A stretch of DNA of 64,000 nt, taken from contig CAMVNO010000002.1 of the NCBI GenBank assembly GCA_947168855.1, forward strand, positions 294,752-358,751, in the 5' to 3' direction. Below are positions 56,804 to 64,000 of this stretch, one piece after another. Source of the stretch: an uncultured Clostridia bacterium. Lineage in GTDB: Bacteria; Bacillota; Clostridia; Christensenellales; CAG-138. A program made the position numbers and the translations under genes. Below the pieces are notes generated by a model. That model did not search any database. It worked only from the letters and a program-made list of their open reading frames with translations, and had not been told where the DNA came from. How positions within the stretch are numbered: the stretch's first letter is position 1; each line of letters begins with the position of its first letter.

Positions 56804-57442
56804 ATGAAAACCATTCGAACCATTCTTGCAACCTTCGGCGTTACGTCCGTGCTGTACGGTGTATTTGCGCTGATCGCCATGCGGCTGAACCCCGCGTTTA
56901 CCGGGCGGTCGATCTATCAGCTCTTCCGCGACACGGGCTTTGTGGCGCTGGTGATCGGGATCGGCTGCGTCCTTTCGTTCGTCATTATGACGATCGCGAT
57001 CGTCTCGTTCCGCGACGACGGCGCGCACAAAAAACGTGAGTTTACGGAGGACGATGAGTTCGACGATTTCCTGGAGGAGGAGACCGTTCCGGAGGAACGC
57101 GCCGACGAGGCGGATGAGAGCTGGTCGCCGGAGATCAAGCGCAAGCAGCGCAGAGCGTTAAGGCATGCGGACGAGGAGCCCACGCCGGATTTGTTCGCGG
57201 ACGACGACAGCGAGCCGGAGGAGACCATTCCGGTACGCGGCGATTTCCGGCCGCGGCAGGAGGAAGCGCGCAGTTTTGCGGAGCAGTCCGCCTTCCGGAA
57301 ACCGGAGCCCGAACCGCAGGAGACGGTTTCCGAAGCGCCGGAGGAGGCGCCTCAGAAGCCTGCGACCAAGCGCTGCATTTACTGCGGCGAGACGATTGAG
57401 GCAGATTCCGCATTCTGCATTTTCTGCGGCAAGCGGGTGTAA
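56804..57442 (+). CDS. Membrane protein with C-terminal zinc ribbon
   Basis: A 212-residue protein. Two N-terminal helices (~5-25 and ~43-66) are followed by a long acidic, Glu/Asp/Pro-rich cytoplasmic linker and a C-terminal zinc ribbon, CIYCGET...FCIFCGKRV, with CxxC-10-CxxC spacing. Zinc-ribbon tails of this kind occur in envelope proteins beside YARHG or TcaA-like partners. AAGGAG seven bases before ATG. The gene lies between the two YARHG genes and is likely in one transcript with them. Confidence 0.8.
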   Translation: MKTIRTILATFGVTSVLYGVFALIAMRLNPAFTGRSIYQLFRDTGFVALVIGIGCVLSFVIMTIAIVSFRDDGAHKKREFTEDDEFDDFLEEETVPEERADEADESWSPEIKRKQRRALRHADEEPTPDLFADDDSEPEETIPVRGDFRPRQEEARSFAEQSAFRKPEPEPQETVSEAPEEAPQKPATKRCIYCGETIEADSAFCIFCGKRV

Positions 57443-57456
57443 AGGAGGGACGGAAC

Positions 57457-59031
57457 ATGTCAAACAAATCGCTTCGAAGGCTTGTCGGCTGGGTCGGCAC
57501 CGCCCTGATCCTGATCATCTGCGGCGTCGTGATCGGCGCGCACTATTTAACCGGGCGCAACCTGCAGCGCATTGACGTATCCGAATATGTTACCGTACAA
57601 ACCGACGGCGCGAACGGGTATACCGCCGTGATCGACATCGACCGGATGATCACAAAGGAACGCCTGCACAATCCGACGGAGACCGAAAAAGAACGGTATC
57701 CGGAGATCGCGGCGCTTAAGGAGCTCCAGATCCGGATCACACCGCAGGGCGACGGGTATGAGCTCGAAACGGTTACGAGCGGCGAGGACCCGACCGCGCT
57801 TCTGAAACGGCACGGGATCCGGCTCGTCAACACGAAATGGTCGGTGAGCAAGGCGGAGATCGAGGCCTCTGCCGGGCAGGAACCCGCACAGCCCACGGAG
57901 CTGCATTTTCCCAACTATGTGCGCACGGGCCGCAGCGAGACGGGCGAATTTACCGCAAGCCTGGACCTTTTTGAGCTTCTTTCCGACACCGGCTTCGACG
58001 GAACCGCCGATCCGGAAACGAACATCGGCGCGCGCGCGCTGAGGAGCCTCGACGTGGTATGCCAAAAGAACGGGGACGATTACCTGCTGCAGGCGGCAAG
58101 CTCGCTTCCCACGGTGATGGAGGATCTGAAAACGGCGGGGATCCGGATCGTCGATACGCAGTGGACATGGTCCGAGGCGGAGATGGAAGCGCACATCGGA
58201 ACGGTGAAGCCGTTGGATCCGCCCGAAACGTCTGCGCCCGAAACGACCGCGCCCGAGACGAGCGCGGCGGAAACGCCTGCGCCCGAGACGCCCGCTTCCG
58301 AAGAGCCCGTACAAACGCCGGAAGCAACGCCGGAGCGCAACGCGAACGCAATCAAATCGCTGTACGGCTTCGATCAGACCGACGTCCGCAAGGCGATCCG
58401 CGCCGCCAAGGAGCAGAAATACGGCGGCAGCCTCGATTCGAGTGAGGTCAGGTATAACTATTTCGCGGTCGGCAGCGAAAGCTCGGAACACGGCAACGTC
58501 TTCCGCCTCGTGTACAAGATCACGACGTCGGGCGGCACGGAATACCTGATCGCGGACGTATACGATCTGGAATCGGAAACGGGTTATGCGGCGAAGGATG
58601 TGCATCTGACCGTGAAAAATGACAGAAGCTCCGCAAGAAGCACCGAGGATCTCAAGGGCTACACGATCCATACGCTGAACGAGGGCAGCATGGTCTTTGC
58701 GGAGAACAAGAATAAGAGCCCGTTCGACAAGGACGGTCTGGTCATGGCAAAGAGCATCAGCGAAGCGGTATCCTATGATGAGCTTTGGGACATTCCGGCG
58801 ACCGACGAAATGACGCTTCTGCGGCTTTTGGGCTACGCGCGCAATGAAATGTTCGCCCGCGGCGGGCACAAGTTCGGCGATTCGAGCAACTATCTGAAAT
58901 TCTACAAGCAGTACAAGTGGTACAAGCCGACCGGCAAGGTCACGGCGGACGAGCTTGCCAAGATTTATCCCGCAACCAAGAAGAACATCTCCACGATCAA
59001 GTACCTCGAGGACCTGATCAAAAACGGCTGA
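57457..59031 (+). CDS. Membrane-anchored YARHG-domain protein, copy 2
   Basis: A 524-residue protein. One anchor helix (~10-30), then repeated modules with ISVEYVTVQTDGANG / NYVRTGRSETGEFTA-type openings (~40-125 and ~145-245), a Pro/Glu/Thr stalk (PETSAPETTAPETSA, ~255-295) and a C-terminal YARHG domain with YARNEMFARGGHKF and KQYKWYKPTGKV. The domain ends at IKYLEDLIKNG. Paralogue of the gene two upstream. Extracellular; ligand unknown. GGAGG before ATG 57457. Followed by a strong terminator. Confidence 0.82.
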   Translation: MSNKSLRRLVGWVGTALILIICGVVIGAHYLTGRNLQRIDVSEYVTVQTDGANGYTAVIDIDRMITKERLHNPTETEKERYPEIAALKELQIRITPQGDGYELETVTSGEDPTALLKRHGIRLVNTKWSVSKAEIEASAGQEPAQPTELHFPNYVRTGRSETGEFTASLDLFELLSDTGFDGTADPETNIGARALRSLDVVCQKNGDDYLLQAASSLPTVMEDLKTAGIRIVDTQWTWSEAEMEAHIGTVKPLDPPETSAPETTAPETSAAETPAPETPASEEPVQTPEATPERNANAIKSLYGFDQTDVRKAIRAAKEQKYGGSLDSSEVRYNYFAVGSESSEHGNVFRLVYKITTSGGTEYLIADVYDLESETGYAAKDVHLTVKNDRSSARSTEDLKGYTIHTLNEGSMVFAENKNKSPFDKDGLVMAKSISEAVSYDELWDIPATDEMTLLRLLGYARNEMFARGGHKFGDSSNYLKFYKQYKWYKPTGKVTADELAKIYPATKKNISTIKYLEDLIKNG

Positions 59032-59043
59032 CGTATGACAGAA

Positions 59044-59074
59044 GAGACCTCCCGATTCGGAGGTCTCTTTTTTT
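59044..59074 (+). terminator. Terminator after the YARHG operon
   Basis: Stem GAGACCTCC / GGAGGTCTC (perfect, nine pairs), six-base loop, seven T residues. Confidence 0.94.
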
Positions 59075-59089
59075 ACCGAAAAACGGGGC

Positions 59090-59118
59090 TTTACAAAACG
59101 GATTCTTTCGGATATAAT
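59090..59118 (+). promoter_or_regulatory. Promoter of the T-box-ileS transcript
   Basis: TTTACA (59090-59095), 17-base spacer, TATAAT (59113-59118). Confidence 0.85.
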
Positions 59119-59125
59119 AGTCCGG

Positions 59126-59470
59126 AAATCGTTGATCGGGACGAGTAGCGCTTCGGAAAACCCACAGCGAGCCGCGTACGGTGCAAGGCGGCGGCGGAAC
59201 GGGCGTGAAGATCACCCGGGAGAGGAACGGCGAAACCCGCAGCAAGCAGGATCGACAGTGTCTGTCATCCTGAGAAGCGAAGCGACGAAGGATCCCGAAA
59301 AGATTCTTCGGCTGCGCCTCAGAATGACACGATCCGGCAAAACAGCGGCAGAGTAGCTCTTCCCGTATCCCCGCGTTAAGGGGCAATGAGCGGGCAGGGG
59401 GATCCCTGTCAACTGAGGTGGTACCGCGGAGACTGACTTCGTCCTTATTGAGGACGGAGCATTTTATTTT
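59126..59470 (+). promoter_or_regulatory. T-box leader of ileS (specifier ATC)
   Basis: Order of elements fits a tRNA-Ile sensing T-box: GACGAGTAGCG near the 5' end; AGCGAGCCG and GGTGCAAG of the distal stem I; specifier segment GTGAAGATCACCCGGGAG with ATC (Ile) at 59206-59213; a stem III-like GAGTAGCTCTTC region (59350 on); the T-box proper GAGGTGGTACCGCGGAG (59415-59431); and a terminator stem CTTCGTCCT / AGGACGGAG (59437-59459) with T-run. Uncharged tRNA-Ile should stabilise the antiterminator. A palindromic repeat interrupts the part between stem I and stem III. Confidence 0.9.
59263..59329. repeat. Palindromic repeat inserted in the T-box leader
   Basis: TGTCATCCTGAG (59263-59274) is inverted at CTCAGAATGACA (59318-59329) with one mismatch, enclosing a second dyad, CGAAGGATC / GATTCTTCG. 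This GTCATCCTGAG...CTCAGAATGAC pattern resembles dispersed non-coding repeats seen in many bacterial genomes. It sits between stem I and stem III of the leader. Confidence 0.75.
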
Positions 59471-59481
59471 TGGAGGAAAGC

Positions 59482-62400
59482 ATGTACAAAAAGGTAACTA
59501 CGGACATGGACTTTGTTTCCCGCGAGAAGGAAACGCTGGCATTCTGGAAGGAAAACCGCGTCTTTGAAAAGAGCGTGGAATGGCGCAAGGGCGCACCTGC
59601 CTTTACGTTCTTTGACGGTCCGCCGACGGCGAACGGCAAGCCGCACATCGGACACGTTCTGACAAGAAGCATCAAGGACCTGATCCCGCGCTACAAGACC
59701 ATGAAGGGCTACGACGTCCTCCGCAAGGCGGGCTGGGATACCCACGGGCTTCCGGTCGAGCTGGAGGTCGAAAAGTCGCTGGGTCTGGACGGCAAGGAGC
59801 AGATCGAGGCGTACGGCGTTGAGCCGTTCATCTCGGCGTGCAAGCAGTCCGTGTGGAAATACGAGTCGCAGTGGCGCGAAATGAGCGACCGCGTCGGCTT
59901 CTGGTGCGACATGGACAATCCCTACGTCACCTATAAGGACGATTATATCGAGTCCGAGTGGTGGGCACTGAAAACGATCCACGAAAAAGGTCTCCTCTAT
60001 AAGGGGCACAAGATCGTTCCGTACTGCCCGCGCTGCGGCACGGCGCTGAGCTCGCACGAGGTCGCGCAGGGCTATCACGACGTCAAGGAGGTCTCCGCGA
60101 TCGCGCGCTTCTATTTGAAGGACGGAAGCGGCACGGCGATCCTTGCGTGGACGACCACGCCGTGGACGCTGCCCTCGAACGTCGCGCTGTGCGTCAACGC
60201 GCACGAAACGTACTGTAAGGTCGTTTCGGAAGGCAAGACCTACATCATGGCGGAAGCGCTGGTCCCGTCCGTTCTGGGCGAAGGCGCCGAGATCGTCGGG
60301 ACGTTCTCCGGCGAAAGCCTGGTCGGCACCGAGTACGAGCCGCTCTTCGATCTGCCCGTGAACTTCCGCGGCAAGAAGGGCTATCGCGTCGTGGCGGACG
60401 ATTACGTCACGCTGACCGACGGTACCGGCGTCGTCCACATTGCGCCGGCGTTCGGCGAAGACGACAACCGCGTCGGCAAGACGTGGGATCTGCCTTTTCT
60501 GCAGCTGGTCAACACCTCCGGTCATATGTGCGGCGGCACGCCGTGGGACGGTCTGTTCGTGAAGGACGCGGACAAGCCGATCCTCGAGGCTTTGAAGGAG
60601 AGCGGCAAGCTCTTTGCGGCGCTGCCGTTTGAGCACAGCTATCCGTTCTGCTGGCGCTGCGACACGCCGTTGATCTACTACGCCCGCGAAAGCTGGTTCA
60701 TCAAGATGACCGCGGTCAAGGACAAGCTGATCGCGTTCAACAAGTCGGTCAACTGGATCCCCGAGACGATCGGCGAGGGCCGCATGGGCAACTTCCTCGA
60801 GAACGTCATCGACTGGGGCATCTCCCGCGAGCGTTACTGGGGTACGCCGCTGCCCGTGTGGATGTGCGACTGCGGTCACGTGCACGTCATCGGCAGCCGG
60901 GAAGAGCTCAAAAAGATGAGCCGCAACTGCCCGGAGAACATCGAGCTGCACAAGCCCTACATCGACCAGGTCGAGGTCATCTGCCCGGTCTGCGGCAAGA
61001 TCATGAAGCGCGAGCCGGTCGTCATCGACTGCTGGTTCGACTCCGGCTCCATGCCGTTTGCGCAGTGGCACTATCCCTTTGAAAACAAAGAGGAGTTCGA
61101 GCGCCGCTATCCGGCAGCGTTCATCTCCGAGGCGGTCGATCAGACGCGCGGCTGGTTCTATACGCTGATGGCGGTCGCCGCCTGTCTCTTTGACAAAGCG
61201 CCGTTCGAAAACTGCGTGGTCCTCGGGCTCGTGTGCGACAAGGACGGCAAGAAGATGTCCAAGCACATCGGCAACGTCATCGCGCCCGCGGACGTTCTGG
61301 ACAAGCAGGGCGCGGACGCGGTCCGCTGGTATTTCTACACGGCTAGTGCGCCGTGGCTCCCGTCGCGCTTCTCCGGCGAGGCGGTCAGCGAGTATCAGCG
61401 CAAGTTCATGAGCACGATCTGGAACACCTACGCGTTCTATGTGCTCTATGCGGACATCGACGGGTTCGACCCGACGAAGCACAGCCTGAAGCGCGAAAAC
61501 CTGTCCCTGATGGATCGCTGGATCCTGTCCCGGCTGCAGACGCTCACAAAGCGCGTCGACGGCAATCTGGAGGCGTTCCGCATCACCGAGGCGGGCAGGG
61601 AGCTTATCGACTTTGCGGACGAGCTAAGTAACTGGTACGTGCGCCGCTGCCGCGACCGGTACTGGGGCGCCGAGATGACGGACGACAAGGAAGCCGCGTA
61701 CATGACGCTCTATACCGTTCTCAAGACCGTCACGCTGCTCACCGCGCCGTTCTGCCCGTTTATGACGGAGGCGATCTATCAGAACATCGTACGGAGCGTG
61801 GACGGGACCGCGCCGATCTCCGTGCACCTGAACGACTATCCCGCCGCGGACGATTCGTTCATCGACGCGGAGCTTGAGGATGAGATGGCGAAGGTCCTGA
61901 ACATCGTCACGGTCGGCAGAAGCGCCAGAAGCACTGCGGGGCAGAAGACCCGTCAGCCGCTTTCGAAGATGTACGTGCAGGGCGAAGCGCTTTCGGATCG
62001 CGCAGCCGGGATCGCAGCCGAAGAGCTGAACGTCAAGGAGATCGTGTTCATCGAGAACGCCGACGCGCTGATGAGCTACAAGGTCAAGCCGCAGCTTCGG
62101 ACCCTCGGTCCGCGCTACGGGAAGCTCCTGGGCAGGATCTCCGCGTATCTCAATGAAAACGGCGACGCGATCGTGCGCGCGCATCACGCGGGCGAGAACT
62201 ACACGTTCGAGATCGACGGCACGGAGGTCGTGCTCGGTCCGGACGACGTGCTGGTTTCGACGCAGCAGAAGGAAGGGCTTGTCAGCGAACAGGGCGGCGG
62301 CGTGACCGTCGTGCTCGACACGAACCTGACGCCGGAGCTCAGGGAAGAGGGACTCATGCGCGAGCTGGTCTCCAAGCTGCAGACGATGCGCAAGGAAGCG

Positions 62401-62592
62401 GGCTTCGAGGTTGCGGACCACATCCGCATCGGGTATCGGAACGGCGGCGAAGCCGCGCGCGTACTCCTGAAGTACGCCGACAGCGTCAAGGCGGATACGC
62501 TTGCCGAGAGCGTCGAAGAGGGCGCGTTCGGCTACACGAAGGACTGGGATCTGAACGGAAACGCAATCACGCTGTCCGTCGAACGGATCTGA
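59482..62592 (+). CDS. ileS: Isoleucyl-tRNA synthetase, type 2 (eukaryote-like)
   Basis: A 1,036-residue class I synthetase charging tRNA-Ile. Start ATG 59482 with GGAGG six bases upstream. The signature is TANGKPHIGHVL (~49-60); KDGKKMSKHIGN (~590) is the KMSKS loop. The GWDTHGLPVELEVEK stretch and overall length are typical of type 2 (eukaryote-like) IleRS rather than the ~930-residue bacterial type 1. Cys-rich WMCDCGHVHV and VICPVCGKIMKREP occur at ~460-515. The editing domain is present (~190-400). Type 2 enzymes are known to resist mupirocin; that is family knowledge, not tested here. Controlled by the T-box. Confidence 0.96.
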   Translation: MYKKVTTDMDFVSREKETLAFWKENRVFEKSVEWRKGAPAFTFFDGPPTANGKPHIGHVLTRSIKDLIPRYKTMKGYDVLRKAGWDTHGLPVELEVEKSLGLDGKEQIEAYGVEPFISACKQSVWKYESQWREMSDRVGFWCDMDNPYVTYKDDYIESEWWALKTIHEKGLLYKGHKIVPYCPRCGTALSSHEVAQGYHDVKEVSAIARFYLKDGSGTAILAWTTTPWTLPSNVALCVNAHETYCKVVSEGKTYIMAEALVPSVLGEGAEIVGTFSGESLVGTEYEPLFDLPVNFRGKKGYRVVADDYVTLTDGTGVVHIAPAFGEDDNRVGKTWDLPFLQLVNTSGHMCGGTPWDGLFVKDADKPILEALKESGKLFAALPFEHSYPFCWRCDTPLIYYARESWFIKMTAVKDKLIAFNKSVNWIPETIGEGRMGNFLENVIDWGISRERYWGTPLPVWMCDCGHVHVIGSREELKKMSRNCPENIELHKPYIDQVEVICPVCGKIMKREPVVIDCWFDSGSMPFAQWHYPFENKEEFERRYPAAFISEAVDQTRGWFYTLMAVAACLFDKAPFENCVVLGLVCDKDGKKMSKHIGNVIAPADVLDKQGADAVRWYFYTASAPWLPSRFSGEAVSEYQRKFMSTIWNTYAFYVLYADIDGFDPTKHSLKRENLSLMDRWILSRLQTLTKRVDGNLEAFRITEAGRELIDFADELSNWYVRRCRDRYWGAEMTDDKEAAYMTLYTVLKTVTLLTAPFCPFMTEAIYQNIVRSVDGTAPISVHLNDYPAADDSFIDAELEDEMAKVLNIVTVGRSARSTAGQKTRQPLSKMYVQGEALSDRAAGIAAEELNVKEIVFIENADALMSYKVKPQLRTLGPRYGKLLGRISAYLNENGDAIVRAHHAGENYTFEIDGTEVVLGPDDVLVSTQQKEGLVSEQGGGVTVVLDTNLTPELREEGLMRELVSKLQTMRKEAGFEVADHIRIGYRNGGEAARVLLKYADSVKADTLAESVEEGAFGYTKDWDLNGNAITLSVERI

Positions 62593-62611
62593 GCCGAAAT
62601 ACAGACAACAA

Positions 62612-62640
62612 AAAGCGAGCAGGCGAAATGCCTGCTCGTT
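62612..62640. terminator. Bidirectional terminator after ileS
   Basis: Stem CGAGCAGGC / GCCTGCTCG with five-base loop; T-run on the minus side (CTTTTTG) and GTTTGA on the plus side, serving ileS and the convergent membrane gene. Confidence 0.87.
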
Positions 62641-62655
62641 TGACGTTTACAGAGA

Positions 62656-64000
62656 TCAGCCTTCCTGCGGCGCGGGCGCTTCCGCCGGCGGTTCCGGCGC
62701 TTTTTCCGGTTCCGGCTGCTGCGGTTCCGGCGCCTTTTCCGGTTCCGGCTGCTGCGGTTCGATCGCGGCCTGCGGCTGCTCGACGCCGGTCTTGCTGACG
62801 GCGATCATCAGAAGCGCGGTGTCGAACACCAGCACGGAGAGAATGTGCAGGATCGGCTCGTTGAACACGGTCATGAAGATCAGCAGGATCGCCTCCGAAA
62901 GCAGGAACAGGCGCGCGGCAAACCGAACGCGCGGCAGCTGTCCGCCGACGGAATAGTTCACCAGCAGCAGAACGACCGCGTAGGCGGCGGCGCCCCATGC
63001 AAGCGTTCCGATCTTCTGACGGAAGCCGAACACGATCAGCACTGAGGCGATCACGGAGACGGCAAGCCATTGGATCCACATCTTGAGCGGCATCGGAGAC
63101 CGGTACAGAAACGCGAAGATCAGGAATACGTGCGCCACCATAAAGAGGATCGCGCCCTGCAGGAAATACAGGCACATCACAACGTCCCCCGCGATCAGCA
63201 GGAAGAAGCCGGGCAGCATGAGAAGCGTGCGTCCGGATTTCCAATGCCGCTTCAGGAAGATGACGAGCAGCGCGCCGCCGAGGATCATTTTCCACAGCAT
63301 GCGGAGATTCGTGTGGTCCGCGAAGAACCAGAACGAGAGCTCCGCCTCGAGCATGGCGACGCAGAAGATGCAGAGGCAGATCCAGACGGGAACGCCGGGT
63401 CTTTTGGGCGCACGGTTCAACAGCAGCCCGACCCAGATGAGCACCGTGACGACGACGCCGGCGAGCGCGGCAAGGAGCATCAGCGTGACGCGCCAGTTGA
63501 CGCCGACCGAATCGACGCCCATAAACGATGCGATCTCCGCCGCGGTAAAGACCGCCGGTTCAAAGCCTTCGGAAAGCACGTCGCGCCCCGCTTCCGAACG
63601 GTACGCAACACCGGTTTCGCCCTTGCGGACGCGCATCGGCGCGGACGCCGCGCCTTCGTAGCGGGCGGAGGCGTGCACGGAGCAGTCCGCGAAGTGCGCT
63701 TCGACGGTCCCGTCGCGCTGCGCTTCCCAGCCAATCACAAAATCGGCGTCGCGCGGGACGGCGATGACGGTCGTGTCGTCGATCCGCTCCATGTAATAGC
63801 GGCGGGAGATCTCCCGGGCGAACGACAGATCGCTGTCATATTCGTTTGCGTAGGAGGCGTCCGGCAGGAGCTCGCCTTCGGCGGTCAATACGGTCCGGTA
63901 TCCGGGGATATCCGCGCGGGACAGATACACGTTGACGGGACCGCGGACAAACACGTAGGTAAACTCGTAGTCCTCCTCAAACAGCCCGGCGCGGATCAGG
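62656..64000 (-). CDS. YhhN-like multi-span membrane protein, 5'-partial
   Basis: The frame stays open to the window edge (coding reads ...LIRAGLFEEDYEFTYVFV before the first GTG), so the N-terminus lies beyond 64,000. The N-terminal visible part is a soluble region (VYLSRADIPGYRTVL, YYMERIDDTTVIAVP). One helix lies at ~165-185, then about seven helices with the YhhN-like pattern (LLMLPGFFLLIAGDVVMCLYF). The C-terminal tail has two nearly identical PQQPEPEKAPEP repeats. YhhN relatives include lysoplasmalogenases; activity here cannot be judged. Confidence 0.72.
   Translation of the reverse strand, partial: LIRAGLFEEDYEFTYVFVRGPVNVYLSRADIPGYRTVLTAEGELLPDASYANEYDSDLSFAREISRRYYMERIDDTTVIAVPRDADFVIGWEAQRDGTVEAHFADCSVHASARYEGAASAPMRVRKGETGVAYRSEAGRDVLSEGFEPAVFTAAEIASFMGVDSVGVNWRVTLMLLAALAGVVVTVLIWVGLLLNRAPKRPGVPVWICLCIFCVAMLEAELSFWFFADHTNLRMLWKMILGGALLVIFLKRHWKSGRTLLMLPGFFLLIAGDVVMCLYFLQGAILFMVAHVFLIFAFLYRSPMPLKMWIQWLAVSVIASVLIVFGFRQKIGTLAWGAAAYAVVLLLVNYSVGGQLPRVRFAARLFLLSEAILLIFMTVFNEPILHILSVLVFDTALLMIAVSKTGVEQPQAAIEPQQPEPEKAPEPQQPEPEKAPEPPAEAPAPQEG

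Noticed and set aside
57457..59031. Repeated GAAACG/GAGACG units near 58,225-58,300 as a possible CRISPR or tandem-repeat array
   Set aside because: They encode the Pro/Glu/Thr stalk of a membrane protein in frame; units are short and have no spacers. No CRISPR array or cas gene was seen in the window.
59464..61482. Long minus-strand open frame opposite ileS
   Set aside because: Antisense to an unmistakable synthetase with intact motifs; composition is a codon-bias artefact.

Overview
The window joins two kinds of DNA. Positions 1 to about 33,238 are the right-hand part of an integrative conjugative element (ICE) of the Tn1549/CTn type found in Clostridia. Every supported gene in it is on the minus strand. 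The rest (about 33,240-64,000) is a GC-rich Firmicutes/Clostridia chromosome. Host clues are a cotJABC spore-coat operon and a YlmC/YmxH sporulation protein (spore-former), pyruvate:ferredoxin oxidoreductase (anaerobe), a T-box controlled ileS and Gram-positive-type promoters. Genus cannot be assigned from this window.

ICE layout, read in the direction of transcription from high to low coordinates: a non-coding, AT-rich terminus (32.2-33.2 kb); a cargo gene for a calcineurin-like phosphoesterase fused to a P-loop NTPase (29.2-32.2 kb); parA-parB; a structured leader; a seven-repeat SpaA/Cna_B surface protein; small ORFs and two DUF3846 proteins; a 2,350-residue ArdC/methylase/helicase polypeptide with tnpV overprinted in another frame; a Toprim/DUF3991 primase-like protein; DUF7768; an oriT candidate; mobC and a MOB relaxase; an RloA/RloB (AbiL-like) defence cassette with its own terminator; then the type IV secretion block (PcfB, ArdC-like, a small protein, VirD4, Maff2, VirB6, PrgI, VirB4, NlpC/P60) running off the left edge. 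The integrase and the other ICE end lie outside the window.

The ICE has entered cotJC. The first ~137 codons of this manganese-catalase-like coat gene remain at 33.2-33.6 kb. The frame then continues ~15 codons into ICE DNA and stops, so the second half of the metal site is lost.

Chromosomal layout: the cotJ remnant operon; ymxH; nrdR-pgeF; a SurA-like foldase; a cohesin/Ig-like secreted protein; a carboxylesterase; tRNA-Gly(GCC) and tRNA-Lys(CTT); a 134-bp palindromic element beside an apparently 5'-truncated membrane gene; GNAT; a kinase-like protein with an Lgt-like protein; PFOR; an XRE regulator; a membrane-anchored phosphoesterase; DUF4003; an M29 aminopeptidase; an alpha/beta hydrolase with a LytTR-DUF3021 pair; two YARHG-domain proteins around a zinc-ribbon membrane protein; T-box-ileS (type 2 IleRS); and a YhhN-like membrane protein running off the right edge.

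The most promising undescribed biology is the phosphoesterase-NTPase cargo protein, followed by the overprinted tnpV, the ICE/cotJC junction, the mobile-looking repeat inside the ileS T-box, and promoter placements that predict leaderless mRNAs.
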